From Blastopirellula marina (lineage in GTDB: Bacteria; Planctomycetota; Planctomycetia; Pirellulales; Pirellulaceae): a DNA stretch of 64,000 nucleotides. Within the stretch, counting starts at the first letter, position 1; each line of letters opens with the position of its first letter. Below are positions 27,282-36,023 of the stretch, piece after piece. The notes beneath the pieces are model-generated. The model was not told the DNA's origin. It made no database searches and worked only from the letters and a program-made list of their open reading frames with translations. Location of the stretch: the NCBI RefSeq assembly GCF_002967765.1, contig NZ_PUHY01000004.1, forward strand, positions 62,001-126,000, written 5' to 3'. The position numbers and the translations under genes were made by a program.

Positions 27282-27983
27282 GTGAAGCTGAAATGCCCCA
27301 ACTGCGAGATCGATTTACCGGCCCGGCAAATGAACGTTCAGGCCGATATCGCCGTCTGCCGCGAATGCGACGAAGCGTTTCGGATCTCGACGCTGCTCGG
27401 CACCGAGCCGGTCACGATTCGTAACGCCGGCTGGGTAAGCAACGTTCCTGATTCGTTCGATATCAACCAGCCTCCTTCTGGAATCAGTTACGACAACCAT
27501 GGCATGGGCTGGCGGATTGCCTCGACCACACGCAATGCGATGGCGTTCTTCCTGGTTCCATTCATGTGCGTTTGGTCAGGCTTTTCGCTGGGGGGAATCT
27601 ACGGAACGCAGATCGCCAAAGGGGAGTTCGAGTTGATACAGTCGTTGTTCGGCATACCCTTTGTGTTGGGAACCCTGCTGTTCGGTTCGCTTGCCCTGCT
27701 GAGCGTTGCCGGTCGGACCGTGATTCGGAGCGACGAAATGGACCACGACGCGGGCAGCATCTTTCTTGGCGTCGGCCCGATCGGTTGGACGACTCGCTTC
27801 CGCTGGTCCGACGTCGTGCGGATTGAAGAAAGTTATGCCTCCGGCAAGCGAGGCAACCAATCGAAGCAGTTGACGCTGGTCCGAGACAAAGGGGATATCC
27901 ACTTCGGTTCGATGCTTTCGGAGGCTCGGCGACGCTATGTGCTGCACGCCTTGCGACAGCTGACCACTAGTCGGTCGTATTGA
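27282..27983 (+). CDS. Zinc-ribbon membrane protein, paralog A
   Basis: A 233-residue protein not of a family I know. An N-terminal zinc ribbon has Cys pairs at 5/8 and 26/29 (CPNC...CREC), followed by the block PDSFDINQPPSG, then two membrane segments (about 86-109 and 121-146) and a C-terminal domain of about 80 residues with an alternating Trp/Gly pattern, IEES and a basic run, reminiscent of a membrane-linked PH-like fold. It begins with GTG at 27282, with AAGGA 9 nt before. Paralogs follow at 27986 and 29145. Confidence 0.8.
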   Translation: MKLKCPNCEIDLPARQMNVQADIAVCRECDEAFRISTLLGTEPVTIRNAGWVSNVPDSFDINQPPSGISYDNHGMGWRIASTTRNAMAFFLVPFMCVWSGFSLGGIYGTQIAKGEFELIQSLFGIPFVLGTLLFGSLALLSVAGRTVIRSDEMDHDAGSIFLGVGPIGWTTRFRWSDVVRIEESYASGKRGNQSKQLTLVRDKGDIHFGSMLSEARRRYVLHALRQLTTSRSY

Positions 27984-27985
27984 TC

Positions 27986-28684
27986 ATGAAGTTAACCTGC
28001 CCATCATGTGATACCCGCTTACGCTTCCATAAGATGGACATCGACGCCGACGAAGCGGTCTGTTCGAAGTGTGGTGAGCGAAGTTCAATCTCGGAACAGC
28101 TCGGGCATGAAGCGCCGGTTCGAAAGGCGATGATGGTGCCTGATTCGTTCGACCTTCGCCAAACTCCCTCTGGCGTCTCGTTTGAAAACGAGGGCCTCGG
28201 CTGGCGGATCACGGCCACCATTCGCAGTGGGATTGGCTACTTTTTGTTCCTCTTCGCGATAATCTTCGGCATCGCTGCCGTTTTGATCGTATTCGTGCCA
28301 CAGATCAATGCAGGGAAGTTCGACTTGATGGAGTCGCTGTTTGGGATTCCTTTCGTGGGAGCCTCGCTATTGATGGGAACGATTTCCCTATTCTTGCTGT
28401 TCGGGGAGACGAAGGTTGAAGCGGACCAGCGCGATCCGGACGTGGGTCGAATCTTTGTTGGCCTCGGGTCGCTGGGGTGGTCACGGAATGTTCGCTGGTC
28501 GGAAGTCACTCAGATTGAAGAAACCGACTCCGGTGGAACGGTCAACGATCGCCCAATCATGCAAATCACCTTGCATCGCGACCAAGGAGACATCCACTTC
28601 GGGGCACTTCTTTCCAAGCCGCGACTTCATTACGTGATGTATGCCCTGACCCAGTTGGTCACGCTTTCGCCTGTCGACCGCTGA
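27986..28684 (+). CDS. Zinc-ribbon membrane protein, paralog B
   Basis: A 232-residue tandem paralog of the preceding gene: the Cys pairs fall at the same positions (5/8, 26/29; CPSC...CSKC), then VPDSFDLRQTPSG, GWRI, two membrane segments and GLGSLGW...W(S)EVTQIEE in the C-terminal domain. The frame can also begin at a TTG (27980) that overlaps the upstream stop, but ATG at 27986 gives the family N-terminus MKLTCPSC. The 2-bp spacing implies co-transcription and translational coupling. Confidence 0.8.
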   Translation: MKLTCPSCDTRLRFHKMDIDADEAVCSKCGERSSISEQLGHEAPVRKAMMVPDSFDLRQTPSGVSFENEGLGWRITATIRSGIGYFLFLFAIIFGIAAVLIVFVPQINAGKFDLMESLFGIPFVGASLLMGTISLFLLFGETKVEADQRDPDVGRIFVGLGSLGWSRNVRWSEVTQIEETDSGGTVNDRPIMQITLHRDQGDIHFGALLSKPRLHYVMYALTQLVTLSPVDR

Positions 28685-29144
28685 ATGCGGAATCCGCGTC
28701 GACCTATCTGTGCGTGCTGATCGATCGGCGCAAACGCCGGCCCAATGGTAGGGATCGTAACGATTGTTTCTTGCGTGAACCATGCAAGTCGGCGTCTCTT
28801 GCGGCAATGTCTCTTTGGGATTCCGCTCGCTCTTGCCATGTTGAGAGTGAACCGACTGGATTTGCTAGTTATGCCAATTAGTCCGACTTGTGAGGGGGCA
28901 GGTGCTAGTTGCGGTTAGGTTCAAGGGATGGGGGAAGCGGTTGCTTCGTCGCGTCGAAAGAGGAGTAGAAACGAGCAGGTTGATCCTTTCCCATCAGAGG
29001 GTGATTCCCGAAGTTTCTCACTTCTTCAGGTCGCAAGCACGCACTTTGGTCAATTTGAGAATGACGGTGTCACGATCAAGAAGGCATGAAAACTGCTGCT
29101 AACAGTCGGACGAATCATCTCTTTGATCGACTGCTTACCCTTCG
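28685..29144. other. Intergenic region within the paralog cluster
   Basis: No gene, tRNA or clear hairpin is seen in 460 bp. I looked for a displaced zinc-ribbon coding segment ahead of the third paralog and found none in any frame. Confidence 0.5.
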
Positions 29145-29756
29145 GTGAATCGTTTCTCGACGGGAGAACTTCCGGATATGCAAGATGACGGCGACAGGCC
29201 GAAGCGAATATCGGGACGCTGGCGAAAGGTAGCAAGGTCGTTTCGCATCGACGATGCGCCGGACGGCATTTGGTACCAACGGAACGGCCCCCGGTGGCAA
29301 GTCGAAGCGGCAACGCGAAGTCCGCTGGCGTCGGTTCTCGTCTTGTTTCTCGCGGCTTGGTTGGCGGTCGCCACGAAGATTACCTGGAACGCTCTGTTCG
29401 ATGACGATACGACCGATCACGTCCAAACTTGGCTGATTGTTCTGTTTTGGCTAGCCACAATCCCGATCGCGGCTTGGACCTTCATTTCGATTTTCGGGCG
29501 TGTTGGCGTCGTGTTCGATAAGTCGACCGATTCCGGTTTCGTTTACACGGGCGTTGGTTGGCTGAAACGGAAGAGACCATTTCATGGCGCAGAAGTCATC
29601 GCGATTGAGACCTGTAAGGAAAGCATTGAAGGCAATCGTTTCAGCAAGCGAGCGATCGTCTTACGCCGCGACGCAGGCGATATTCGTCTCGGCATTTTTC
29701 TCTCGCGTCGCCGTCGCCGATTCCTTGTCAACGCACTCAATCATCTCTTACCTTAG
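29145..29756 (+). CDS. Membrane protein, paralog C lacking the zinc ribbon
   Basis: A 203-residue protein aligning with the two paralogs upstream from their residue ~45 on: RSFRIDDAPDGIWYQRNG corresponds to DSFDLRQTPSGVSFENEG, followed by W(Q)VEAATRSP, two membrane segments and RDAGDIRLGIFLSRRRRRFL matching RDQGDIHFGALLSKPRLHYV. The Cys-rich N-terminus is absent, replaced by a short charged stretch. It is 460 bp from paralog B, so it may have its own promoter. It is convergent with rdgB. Confidence 0.75.
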   Translation: MNRFSTGELPDMQDDGDRPKRISGRWRKVARSFRIDDAPDGIWYQRNGPRWQVEAATRSPLASVLVLFLAAWLAVATKITWNALFDDDTTDHVQTWLIVLFWLATIPIAAWTFISIFGRVGVVFDKSTDSGFVYTGVGWLKRKRPFHGAEVIAIETCKESIEGNRFSKRAIVLRRDAGDIRLGIFLSRRRRRFLVNALNHLLP

Positions 29757-29790
29757 AATGACTTGGTCTGACCTGAATACGCACCGAATG

Positions 29791-30405
29791 CTAGGTGGCG
29801 TGCCAGGCTTCTAACAACGCTCGGGCTGCGTGCCCGCGATGGCCGACCATGGCCGTTTGATCTTCGCTCAGTTGAGCGAGGGTTTGCTTCATGCCGGCGA
29901 CTTGAAACAGGCTGTCGTAACCGAATCCGGCGGTGCCGATCGGTTTGGTGAGAATGATCCCGGGGCAGATGCCGTGGACTTCTCGCACGACGTTCCCTTC
30001 CGGATCGGCCAGGCAGAGATGACAGATGAAGCGGGCCGATCGCTCTTCCGCAGGAACGTCGTTCAACTGTTCCATCAGCTTGGCCAGGTTCATGGCCGCG
30101 GTGGCACCTTCACCGGCATAGCGGGCTGAGTGTACGCCGGGGGCTCCTTCCAATACGTCGACTTCCAGTCCGGTGTCGTCGGCCAAAACCCATCGCTTCA
30201 CTTGCCTGGCGTAGCCGATCGCTTTCTTGCGAGCGTTCTCGGCCAGCGTGATGCCGTCTTCAACCACAGGCGTGAAGTCGACTACGTTTGGTAAGGCCAA
30301 GACCGGTATTCGCAGAGGGATTAGCAGCAAGCTTAGTTCGCGTACCTTGTGCGGGTTTGACGTGGCGACGACCAGTTCCTGACAGTTGGACAAGGGACGC
30401 GACAT
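29791..30405 (-). CDS. rdgB: XTP/dITP diphosphatase (non-canonical purine NTP hydrolase)
   Basis: A 204-residue HAM1/RdgB protein: N-terminal ATSNPHKVRELSLLL, the central VLADDTGLEVDVLEGAPGVHSARYAG with the metal-binding Asp pair, and GFGYDSLF. It hydrolyses dITP and XTP to the monophosphates, keeping them out of DNA. The ATG at 30405 has AGGA 7 nt before. It starts 13 bp after the U32-family gene stop, so the two are probably one operon; this pairing has no obvious functional reason. Length and residues are typical. Confidence 0.95.
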   Translation of the reverse strand: MSRPLSNCQELVVATSNPHKVRELSLLLIPLRIPVLALPNVVDFTPVVEDGITLAENARKKAIGYARQVKRWVLADDTGLEVDVLEGAPGVHSARYAGEGATAAMNLAKLMEQLNDVPAEERSARFICHLCLADPEGNVVREVHGICPGIILTKPIGTAGFGYDSLFQVAGMKQTLAQLSEDQTAMVGHRGHAARALLEAWHAT

Positions 30406-30418
30406 CGCAGGTTCCTCG

Positions 30419-32953
30419 CTAGATGATCGCCAACGGATCGCGGTCGTGCTCTAAGGTGCCGCGCGTCACACCGACACGGTTGAGCGCCTTAAGCTGGGTC
30501 CAAACTTCCTCACCGGTCACGCGGCCGGCGAGGAGTTCGCGATAAAGATCGATCACGCGAGCGATCTCCGCCGGGGGATCGTCGTTGAGCAGTTCGATCC
30601 GGAAGTTACGCACACCCAGTTCAATCAGCGGCTGGACGATTTCGGCACCACTTTGCGGCGTTTTGTTGAACAACGTGTTGCGACAACCGACGTCGGCCTT
30701 CAAGGGATGCTCGGCCCCGACACGATCGCGCAGTTTGACTTCATGCTCGTCGCAGGGGCGTCCGCAGTTTGTCTTGTTGGTACCGGGGGAGAGGACACTA
30801 CAGAAGACGCAGTGCTCCATGTGAAACATCGGCATGTGCTGGTGAATGACTGGCTCGAGCAAATGTGCCGCGCAGTTTTCGGCCATGACCAAGAGTTGAT
30901 CGCGATTTAAATCGTACGAAGGGGTTACACGAATGGCCCCACGCTGACGAAGCGCGTCGACGGTCAGCTCGTTGGCAGCATTGAACGAAAAGTCAGCGAC
31001 GCAGGAAAGCCCTTGCTCAGTGAAGAACTTGAGACCAGAAAGGTTTCGCGCGACGATCCCATCAGGAGAATGCTTGGCCATCGCCTTGAAGATCCCCATC
31101 TCACCCGGCTTTTGAATGCGGGGCGTGACCAGCCAGATCTTCGCCCCTGCTTCCTGGGCCAAGGGAACGGCTTGCTTGTACTCGCGAATATCTTGAAAAT
31201 CGGCGTAAACCGTTTTGATTCCGGTTTCGAGGACCGCTTCGAGTTGATGTAGCGAACGGGTAAGCACGATCAACTGCGGGTCGGTCGGTTCAATACGGCT
31301 TGGTGCGACTTCGGCGCGGAGCGATTCCAGAACCAGCTCTCCTTCGATCGTGCGTCCGCGACGGGCCATTGCCTGACGAGCTTCGTCAAGCTGCGTGACC
31401 AGTTCCTTGCGTAGCTTGCCAAGCAAACTTAGCGGAACCATCGGGTTGCCGGCGATCTTCGCAGTTAGTCTTTCCAGTACATAGCCGCTGCCGCCCAGCC
31501 GAGCGAACTGTTCCTGTAGCGAAGCTTCGGTCAACGGATGCTTGCGGGCTTCTTCGAGCGGCTGTTCGGTTTGCAGTGCGAACGTTCCCAAGGCATCGCT
31601 ATTCACCGAGATGCGAAGAGGCTGACCGATGCGTGCCGAGGCTTCGATCGTGAGGGGAAGATCACGACCCTGTAGATCGCCGCTGAACGACTTACGCAAC
31701 TCGCGAGTAAGGGCCGGATCGTCGCTCTTCCAAACTTGCAGTCCAGGTTGCAGATATTGGAAATCGACCGAGCCGCGGGGGAAGTCAACTTCGACCATGC
31801 CGCTGGCGACTTCGCCCGTGACGCGTCGTCCTTTCTGACTGATCGTGAAGACGCGCCCCCCCTGCTCTTTCCCGGCGGCGCGATCCCCTTGGAAGACAAT
31901 CCCATCGCCAGCTTTCAACCGGCCGAACAGTTCCAGCTTCACGCGTTTGCGACGATCGTCGATCGCCACGATTTCGCCCACCATCACACCGCGCTTGGCG
32001 CTACTGGTCGCAGGGACGAGCATCTTGTGGTCGCATCCCTGCAACCAGCCCGGGGAGAAGCCGCGGGAAAAAGAGAGTTCCATCTCTTCGACCTGACGCG
32101 GCGTGAAGGTCACCGGTTTGCCAGCCAAGGCGGAGTCGATTGCCTGGCGGTAATGCCGCGTGATGTTGGCGACGTACTCGGGAGTTTTCAGACGACCTTC
32201 GATCTTCAGCGATACGACTCCGGCAGCTAAAAGCTCGGGCACCAATGCATAGGCGGCCAGGTCTTGCGGGCTGAGGAGATACTTTTGATCTCCCAGATCG
32301 ATATCGGCTCCGTCACAGATCAGTTCGTAGGGCAAGCGGCATGCCTGAGCGCATTGTCCGCGGTTGGCACTTCGTCCGCCGAGCGACTCACTGGTGAGAC
32401 ATTGCCCACTGTACGCGACGCACAGAGCACCATGCACGAACGCTTCCAGCGGCATGGTGGTGTTTTGGCGAATCTTGCTGATCTCGTTGACTGAAAGCTC
32501 GCGTGCCAGAACGACCCGTTCGATAGCGAGGTCTTCGATCTCAGCGATGCACTCGGCGCTGGTCATCGTCATTTGTGTCGAGGCATGGATCGGCAGGTCG
32601 GGGGCGGTGCGGCGAATGAGGCCGACCAAACCGAGGTCTTGCACCAGGACGGCGTCCGTTCCGGCCTCGGCGATGCGGCGGATGATCGGTTCGATCGTGG
32701 CCAGTTCGTCGGAGAAGGTCAGGGTGTTGACCGTTGTGTAGCCGCGGACGCCATGCCAGTGCAGCATCTCCATTAACTGCGGAAGATCGTCGAGCGAGAA
32801 GTTCTTCGCCCGAGCCCGCGCATTGAAGCCGGTTTCGAGACCGAAGTAGATAGCGTCTGCCCCGTTGGCAATCGCGGCCCGGGCACAATCCCAGTCGCCA
32901 GCCGGTGCTAAAAGTTCCGGCCGTGTCGCTATCGCAGCAGAAGAATCGCCCAT
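30419..32953 (-). CDS. U32 peptidase-family protein (RlhA/TrhP-like)
   Basis: An 844-residue cytoplasmic protein opening with ELLAPAGDWDCARAAIANGA, the U32 family start, then FGLETGFNARARAKNF and the Cys-rich GQCAQACRLPYEL. A DUF3656-like region follows (about 390-520), and a second U32-like half contains a cluster of Cys (EHCVFCSVL...NCGRPCDEH) near residue 730, likely iron-sulfur ligands. Characterised relatives hydroxylate 23S rRNA (RlhA) or tRNA wobble uridine (TrhP), so an RNA-modification role is more likely than proteolysis. It is longer than E. coli RlhA (about 650). Confidence 0.88.
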   Translation of the reverse strand: MGDSSAAIATRPELLAPAGDWDCARAAIANGADAIYFGLETGFNARARAKNFSLDDLPQLMEMLHWHGVRGYTTVNTLTFSDELATIEPIIRRIAEAGTDAVLVQDLGLVGLIRRTAPDLPIHASTQMTMTSAECIAEIEDLAIERVVLARELSVNEISKIRQNTTMPLEAFVHGALCVAYSGQCLTSESLGGRSANRGQCAQACRLPYELICDGADIDLGDQKYLLSPQDLAAYALVPELLAAGVVSLKIEGRLKTPEYVANITRHYRQAIDSALAGKPVTFTPRQVEEMELSFSRGFSPGWLQGCDHKMLVPATSSAKRGVMVGEIVAIDDRRKRVKLELFGRLKAGDGIVFQGDRAAGKEQGGRVFTISQKGRRVTGEVASGMVEVDFPRGSVDFQYLQPGLQVWKSDDPALTRELRKSFSGDLQGRDLPLTIEASARIGQPLRISVNSDALGTFALQTEQPLEEARKHPLTEASLQEQFARLGGSGYVLERLTAKIAGNPMVPLSLLGKLRKELVTQLDEARQAMARRGRTIEGELVLESLRAEVAPSRIEPTDPQLIVLTRSLHQLEAVLETGIKTVYADFQDIREYKQAVPLAQEAGAKIWLVTPRIQKPGEMGIFKAMAKHSPDGIVARNLSGLKFFTEQGLSCVADFSFNAANELTVDALRQRGAIRVTPSYDLNRDQLLVMAENCAAHLLEPVIHQHMPMFHMEHCVFCSVLSPGTNKTNCGRPCDEHEVKLRDRVGAEHPLKADVGCRNTLFNKTPQSGAEIVQPLIELGVRNFRIELLNDDPPAEIARVIDLYRELLAGRVTGEEVWTQLKALNRVGVTRGTLEHDRDPLAII

Positions 32954-33110
32954 CGAATTCGCATTTCACCCAGTAAGGAAGAAAGAGTGTCTTGGAATCG
33001 GTTGATTCTACTGGGAATAGGGCAAATCGAATAGGGAATAAACGGGGAAAGCGGCAATTCGCAGTCGATCTGAGAAATTCATCAGGCTGTTGCCGCAGCA
33101 AGAAAAGGGA

Positions 33111-33147
33111 ACGGTGAAAGGGGTTAGGAGAACTCCCCTTTCACCGT
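33111..33147 (-). terminator. Perfect 13-bp hairpin downstream of the Bat operon
   Basis: The arms ACGGTGAAAGGGG (33111-33123) and CCCCTTTCACCGT (33135-33147) are exactly complementary, with an 11-nt loop. On the minus strand it follows the last gene of the operon (ends 33204) and precedes a T-containing stretch, though not a pure T run. Confidence 0.55.
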
Positions 33148-33155
33148 CTTGAGTA

Positions 33156-33176
33156 CCGTAGCCGTTAGGGCTACGG
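33156..33176 (-). terminator. Second hairpin, CCGTAGCC/GGCTACGG
   Basis: An 8-bp perfect stem with a 5-nt loop, 28 nt from the stop at 33204 and 9 bp from the longer hairpin at 33111. The two together form the 3' end of the Bat operon transcript. Confidence 0.5.
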
Positions 33177-33203
33177 CTTTCTATCTTCTAATCGCGAGCC
33201 GCG

Positions 33204-35957
33204 TTACAGAAGCTCGACATCCGGGTTGGCCACCCAGCCGGTCGCTCCGTCGGCGGTTTGAATTTGAACCCAGTTCCCATCTACCTGGAGCACGTCCAGC
33301 GACTCTCCTTCCTTCAGCGTCTCGCTTGAGACCGCTGGGAATTGGTCGCCAGGGGCTTCGCGGAGGACGGCAGTTTGCGTGGCGACAATCGCTCCTGGTT
33401 CGTCAGCCGTAGTGAACCGTTCGACGCTTGTTAAACCGATCGCCACCAACAGTAAGCAGCTTAAGGAGATCGAAGCCATGCTCCAGTAACGGCCGGGATA
33501 GACCAGTGATCCTAACGCGACTCCGCACAAGGCCAGCCAAAGTGACGAACACAAAGCGACCATCACGCGGGAAGGTAGAACCGTTTGCAATTGTTCGGCA
33601 GAGGCACTCAGAAGTCCACCAAGCGAACTAGCATTTTGCGGCTGGTTGCCTGAATCGTGCAATGCCGCGCGAGCAATCGTCAAGTTGTTGCGAGCTTGCC
33701 AGTTCGAGGCGTCGTGATCCAACGCACGCTCGTAGTTGGCAATCGCTTTGCCGGTCGAACCTAGCTGCAACTGAGCATTGGCCAAGTTGATGTACAGGTT
33801 GCTGTTCCGCACGCCGCTTTCCACCAGTTGGTTATACTTGGTGACCGCTGTGGCAAAGTCTTCCTTAGCGGCTGCGGCATCTTCGGACGAAGCTTTCCGA
33901 CCGTTTTCGTAGGCGCCATTGGCTTCGGCCAGGATGATGTTCTTCTGTTCGTCGGTGAGTGTCGAGGTTGCGAGCGAAGACGCCGTCGACGAAGCCGTTT
34001 GGGCGACCTCGTTTTCGTTCTCTTTCTGAGTCGAACCTGCGAAGTGATTGGCTGCCGGAACGGTAACGGCGAGGGCTGCCAGTACGAGACAAGCCGTAGC
34101 CACCCACTGGCGTCCACCGAACATCGGACCAGGCGATGCGGGGCGATGCTGGGGGACCGAACTGGACACCTGATCGAGCAATTCAAGGGCCTCCTTTTTC
34201 AAATGGGGAAGTTGCTGATTACTGGAACCACCGTAGGCAGCTTGGTCGCATAAAGCGAGGAGTTCGCTCAGCTGCGTACGATCGGTGGTCGAGCCAATTT
34301 CGGCAACCAATCCGTTCGCGATTGAAGCCACCTCGGCAGGCGAATCGGCGGTTTGAATCGCATGACGGGCCGCGTGAATTCGCTGTTGCTCTGGGCTGCC
34401 GTTTGTCGAGACAAAGCGTTCGCGATGCTTCACACCCCAAGCCAAGGCGACAGCCAGGGCGGGCAACATCATTCCGAGCATCCAAGGCCAATTGGTTTGC
34501 GAACTAGCCGACTGTAACGCGTCGCTGCCGGCGTAGTTTTGCAAGTCGAGCTTCGCGGCAGCGGGCGCTTCTGGTCCTTCCGATCGGTCGGACGAACTGG
34601 CCGTGCCGATAATCGAGTCGAGTGCCAGACGCTCGGCCTTGCTCACATGGATGGCGATTGGATCACTTTTGACGGTAACGAACTCTTCCTTGACCGGGTC
34701 GAAGAAGGTCAGGGGGATCGCGGGGATCTCGGTGATGCCTTCACGGCGGGGACGAATGGTTGTGGTGAACAGCTTGGTGTCCCCTTCGACCAAACCGGCC
34801 AACGGTTCGTTCGCCACTTTGAAGTCGGCCGTCAAGTGCGGCAAGGCGGCGAGTGGCGGTGCTTGAACCAGCTCCATCGGACCGTCACCACGCACACCGA
34901 TATGCAAGGTGATGGGATCGCCTGCTTTGACATCGGTTGGTGTGGCTTGGGTCACGATTTGGTATTGGCCCACCGTTCCGCGATAGTCGGAAGGTCGACC
35001 GGCGGTTGGAACAGGTTTCACGTCAATCGGTGCGACCTTGGCCTCGGCGACCACCGGACGACTGGCCACCACCGACAAGGTGTTACGGCGGAAGGGAGAG
35101 AAGTCACGATCGCCGAACGGGGACCGACCACCGAAGAAGTCGTCGTTGAACATCGAAGCGAACGGATCGCGCGACTTGGCCAAGCGAGTCGGATAGTCGA
35201 CCACGATCTGCAGATCACCCACTTCAATCTGACCTGGCTTCTTCGGGTAAACGGTCGCCTCGATCTGATATTGGTAGTAGGAACGTTCGTTGCCGTTAGA
35301 ATCCATTCGCAACACTTCTTCGCCGCCAGGCCGTTGACGGTTTTCGGCCAGCTCGGTCATCCGTTCGCTGAATGCGCCCCAGTTGGTTCCCTCAGAGATC
35401 ATTTGCCACATGTTCTCTTCGGAGAGGGTGAGGTCGAACTCGTTGTTATGGTATGGCTTGATCCACAAGTTCAGCGTTAGCTTCAGCGGCTGGCCGACGT
35501 AGATCTCTTTCTGTTGACCGGTGATCTCGGCGAACAGAAGGTCGCCCGTTTCACTTTTGGTGGCGACGAACCGCAAGGGGCGGGTCGATTCGATTTGGCC
35601 ATCTACTTTGAGGTCGATCGATGGAATCTCGAAGGTCCCTTCCTTTCGCGGTGTGATTCGCCACGTGTAGGTCGCAGAAGTCCGATCGGTGCGGCGACCA
35701 TTGATGATGGTCGTTTGCGTGCTGCGGCTCGGAGCGCCGGCCGATTGAATGTCGAGACCACGCACCTCAGGAATCGTTGGCTCGTCGTGCGACGAAGCGT
35801 TGGCGACTTCCAGGTGAAGTGTGATCGGTGCGCCTACATAGGCTTCACGCGACGACAAGGTGGCTTGCAGGTCCGCGGCCTGGACCGACGTTGCCGCCGA
35901 ACCAAAGGCGACGGCAACGAGGGTCAGCAAGGCGGTAAATAGGTTTCGAGATTTCAT
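33204..35957 (-). CDS. BatD-like protein fused to TPR and SH3 modules
   Basis: A 917-residue protein. A signal peptide (MKSRNLFTALLTLVAVAFG...) is followed by the BatD/oxygen-tolerance domain (about 28-480, with beta-rich segments such as LSSREAYVGAPITLHLEVAN), a hydrophobic segment, a helical region, a second hydrophobic segment, TPR units (LYINLANAQLQLGSTGKAIA, about 740-800), another membrane segment and a C-terminal SH3-type domain (VLREAPGDQFPAVSS...GWVANPDVELL). In other bacteria BatD and the TPR/SH3 BatE-like protein are separate. It is the last gene of the operon, 66 bp after BatB-TPR. The ATG at 35957 is chosen from the signal peptide. Confidence 0.85.
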   Translation of the reverse strand: MKSRNLFTALLTLVAVAFGSAATSVQAADLQATLSSREAYVGAPITLHLEVANASSHDEPTIPEVRGLDIQSAGAPSRSTQTTIINGRRTDRTSATYTWRITPRKEGTFEIPSIDLKVDGQIESTRPLRFVATKSETGDLLFAEITGQQKEIYVGQPLKLTLNLWIKPYHNNEFDLTLSEENMWQMISEGTNWGAFSERMTELAENRQRPGGEEVLRMDSNGNERSYYQYQIEATVYPKKPGQIEVGDLQIVVDYPTRLAKSRDPFASMFNDDFFGGRSPFGDRDFSPFRRNTLSVVASRPVVAEAKVAPIDVKPVPTAGRPSDYRGTVGQYQIVTQATPTDVKAGDPITLHIGVRGDGPMELVQAPPLAALPHLTADFKVANEPLAGLVEGDTKLFTTTIRPRREGITEIPAIPLTFFDPVKEEFVTVKSDPIAIHVSKAERLALDSIIGTASSSDRSEGPEAPAAAKLDLQNYAGSDALQSASSQTNWPWMLGMMLPALAVALAWGVKHRERFVSTNGSPEQQRIHAARHAIQTADSPAEVASIANGLVAEIGSTTDRTQLSELLALCDQAAYGGSSNQQLPHLKKEALELLDQVSSSVPQHRPASPGPMFGGRQWVATACLVLAALAVTVPAANHFAGSTQKENENEVAQTASSTASSLATSTLTDEQKNIILAEANGAYENGRKASSEDAAAAKEDFATAVTKYNQLVESGVRNSNLYINLANAQLQLGSTGKAIANYERALDHDASNWQARNNLTIARAALHDSGNQPQNASSLGGLLSASAEQLQTVLPSRVMVALCSSLWLALCGVALGSLVYPGRYWSMASISLSCLLLVAIGLTSVERFTTADEPGAIVATQTAVLREAPGDQFPAVSSETLKEGESLDVLQVDGNWVQIQTADGATGWVANPDVELL

Positions 35958-36023
35958 CTTTGAACTCGGGATAAGTGGGTTGCGGATGATTCCAAGTCTT
36001 TCCATGGCGGTTACCGTGTTGCT

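Noticed and set aside
34539-35480. Plus-strand 313-codon open frame opposite the BatD-like gene
   Set aside because: Antisense to a well supported domain structure, with a composition typical of reverse-strand frames in GC-rich DNA.
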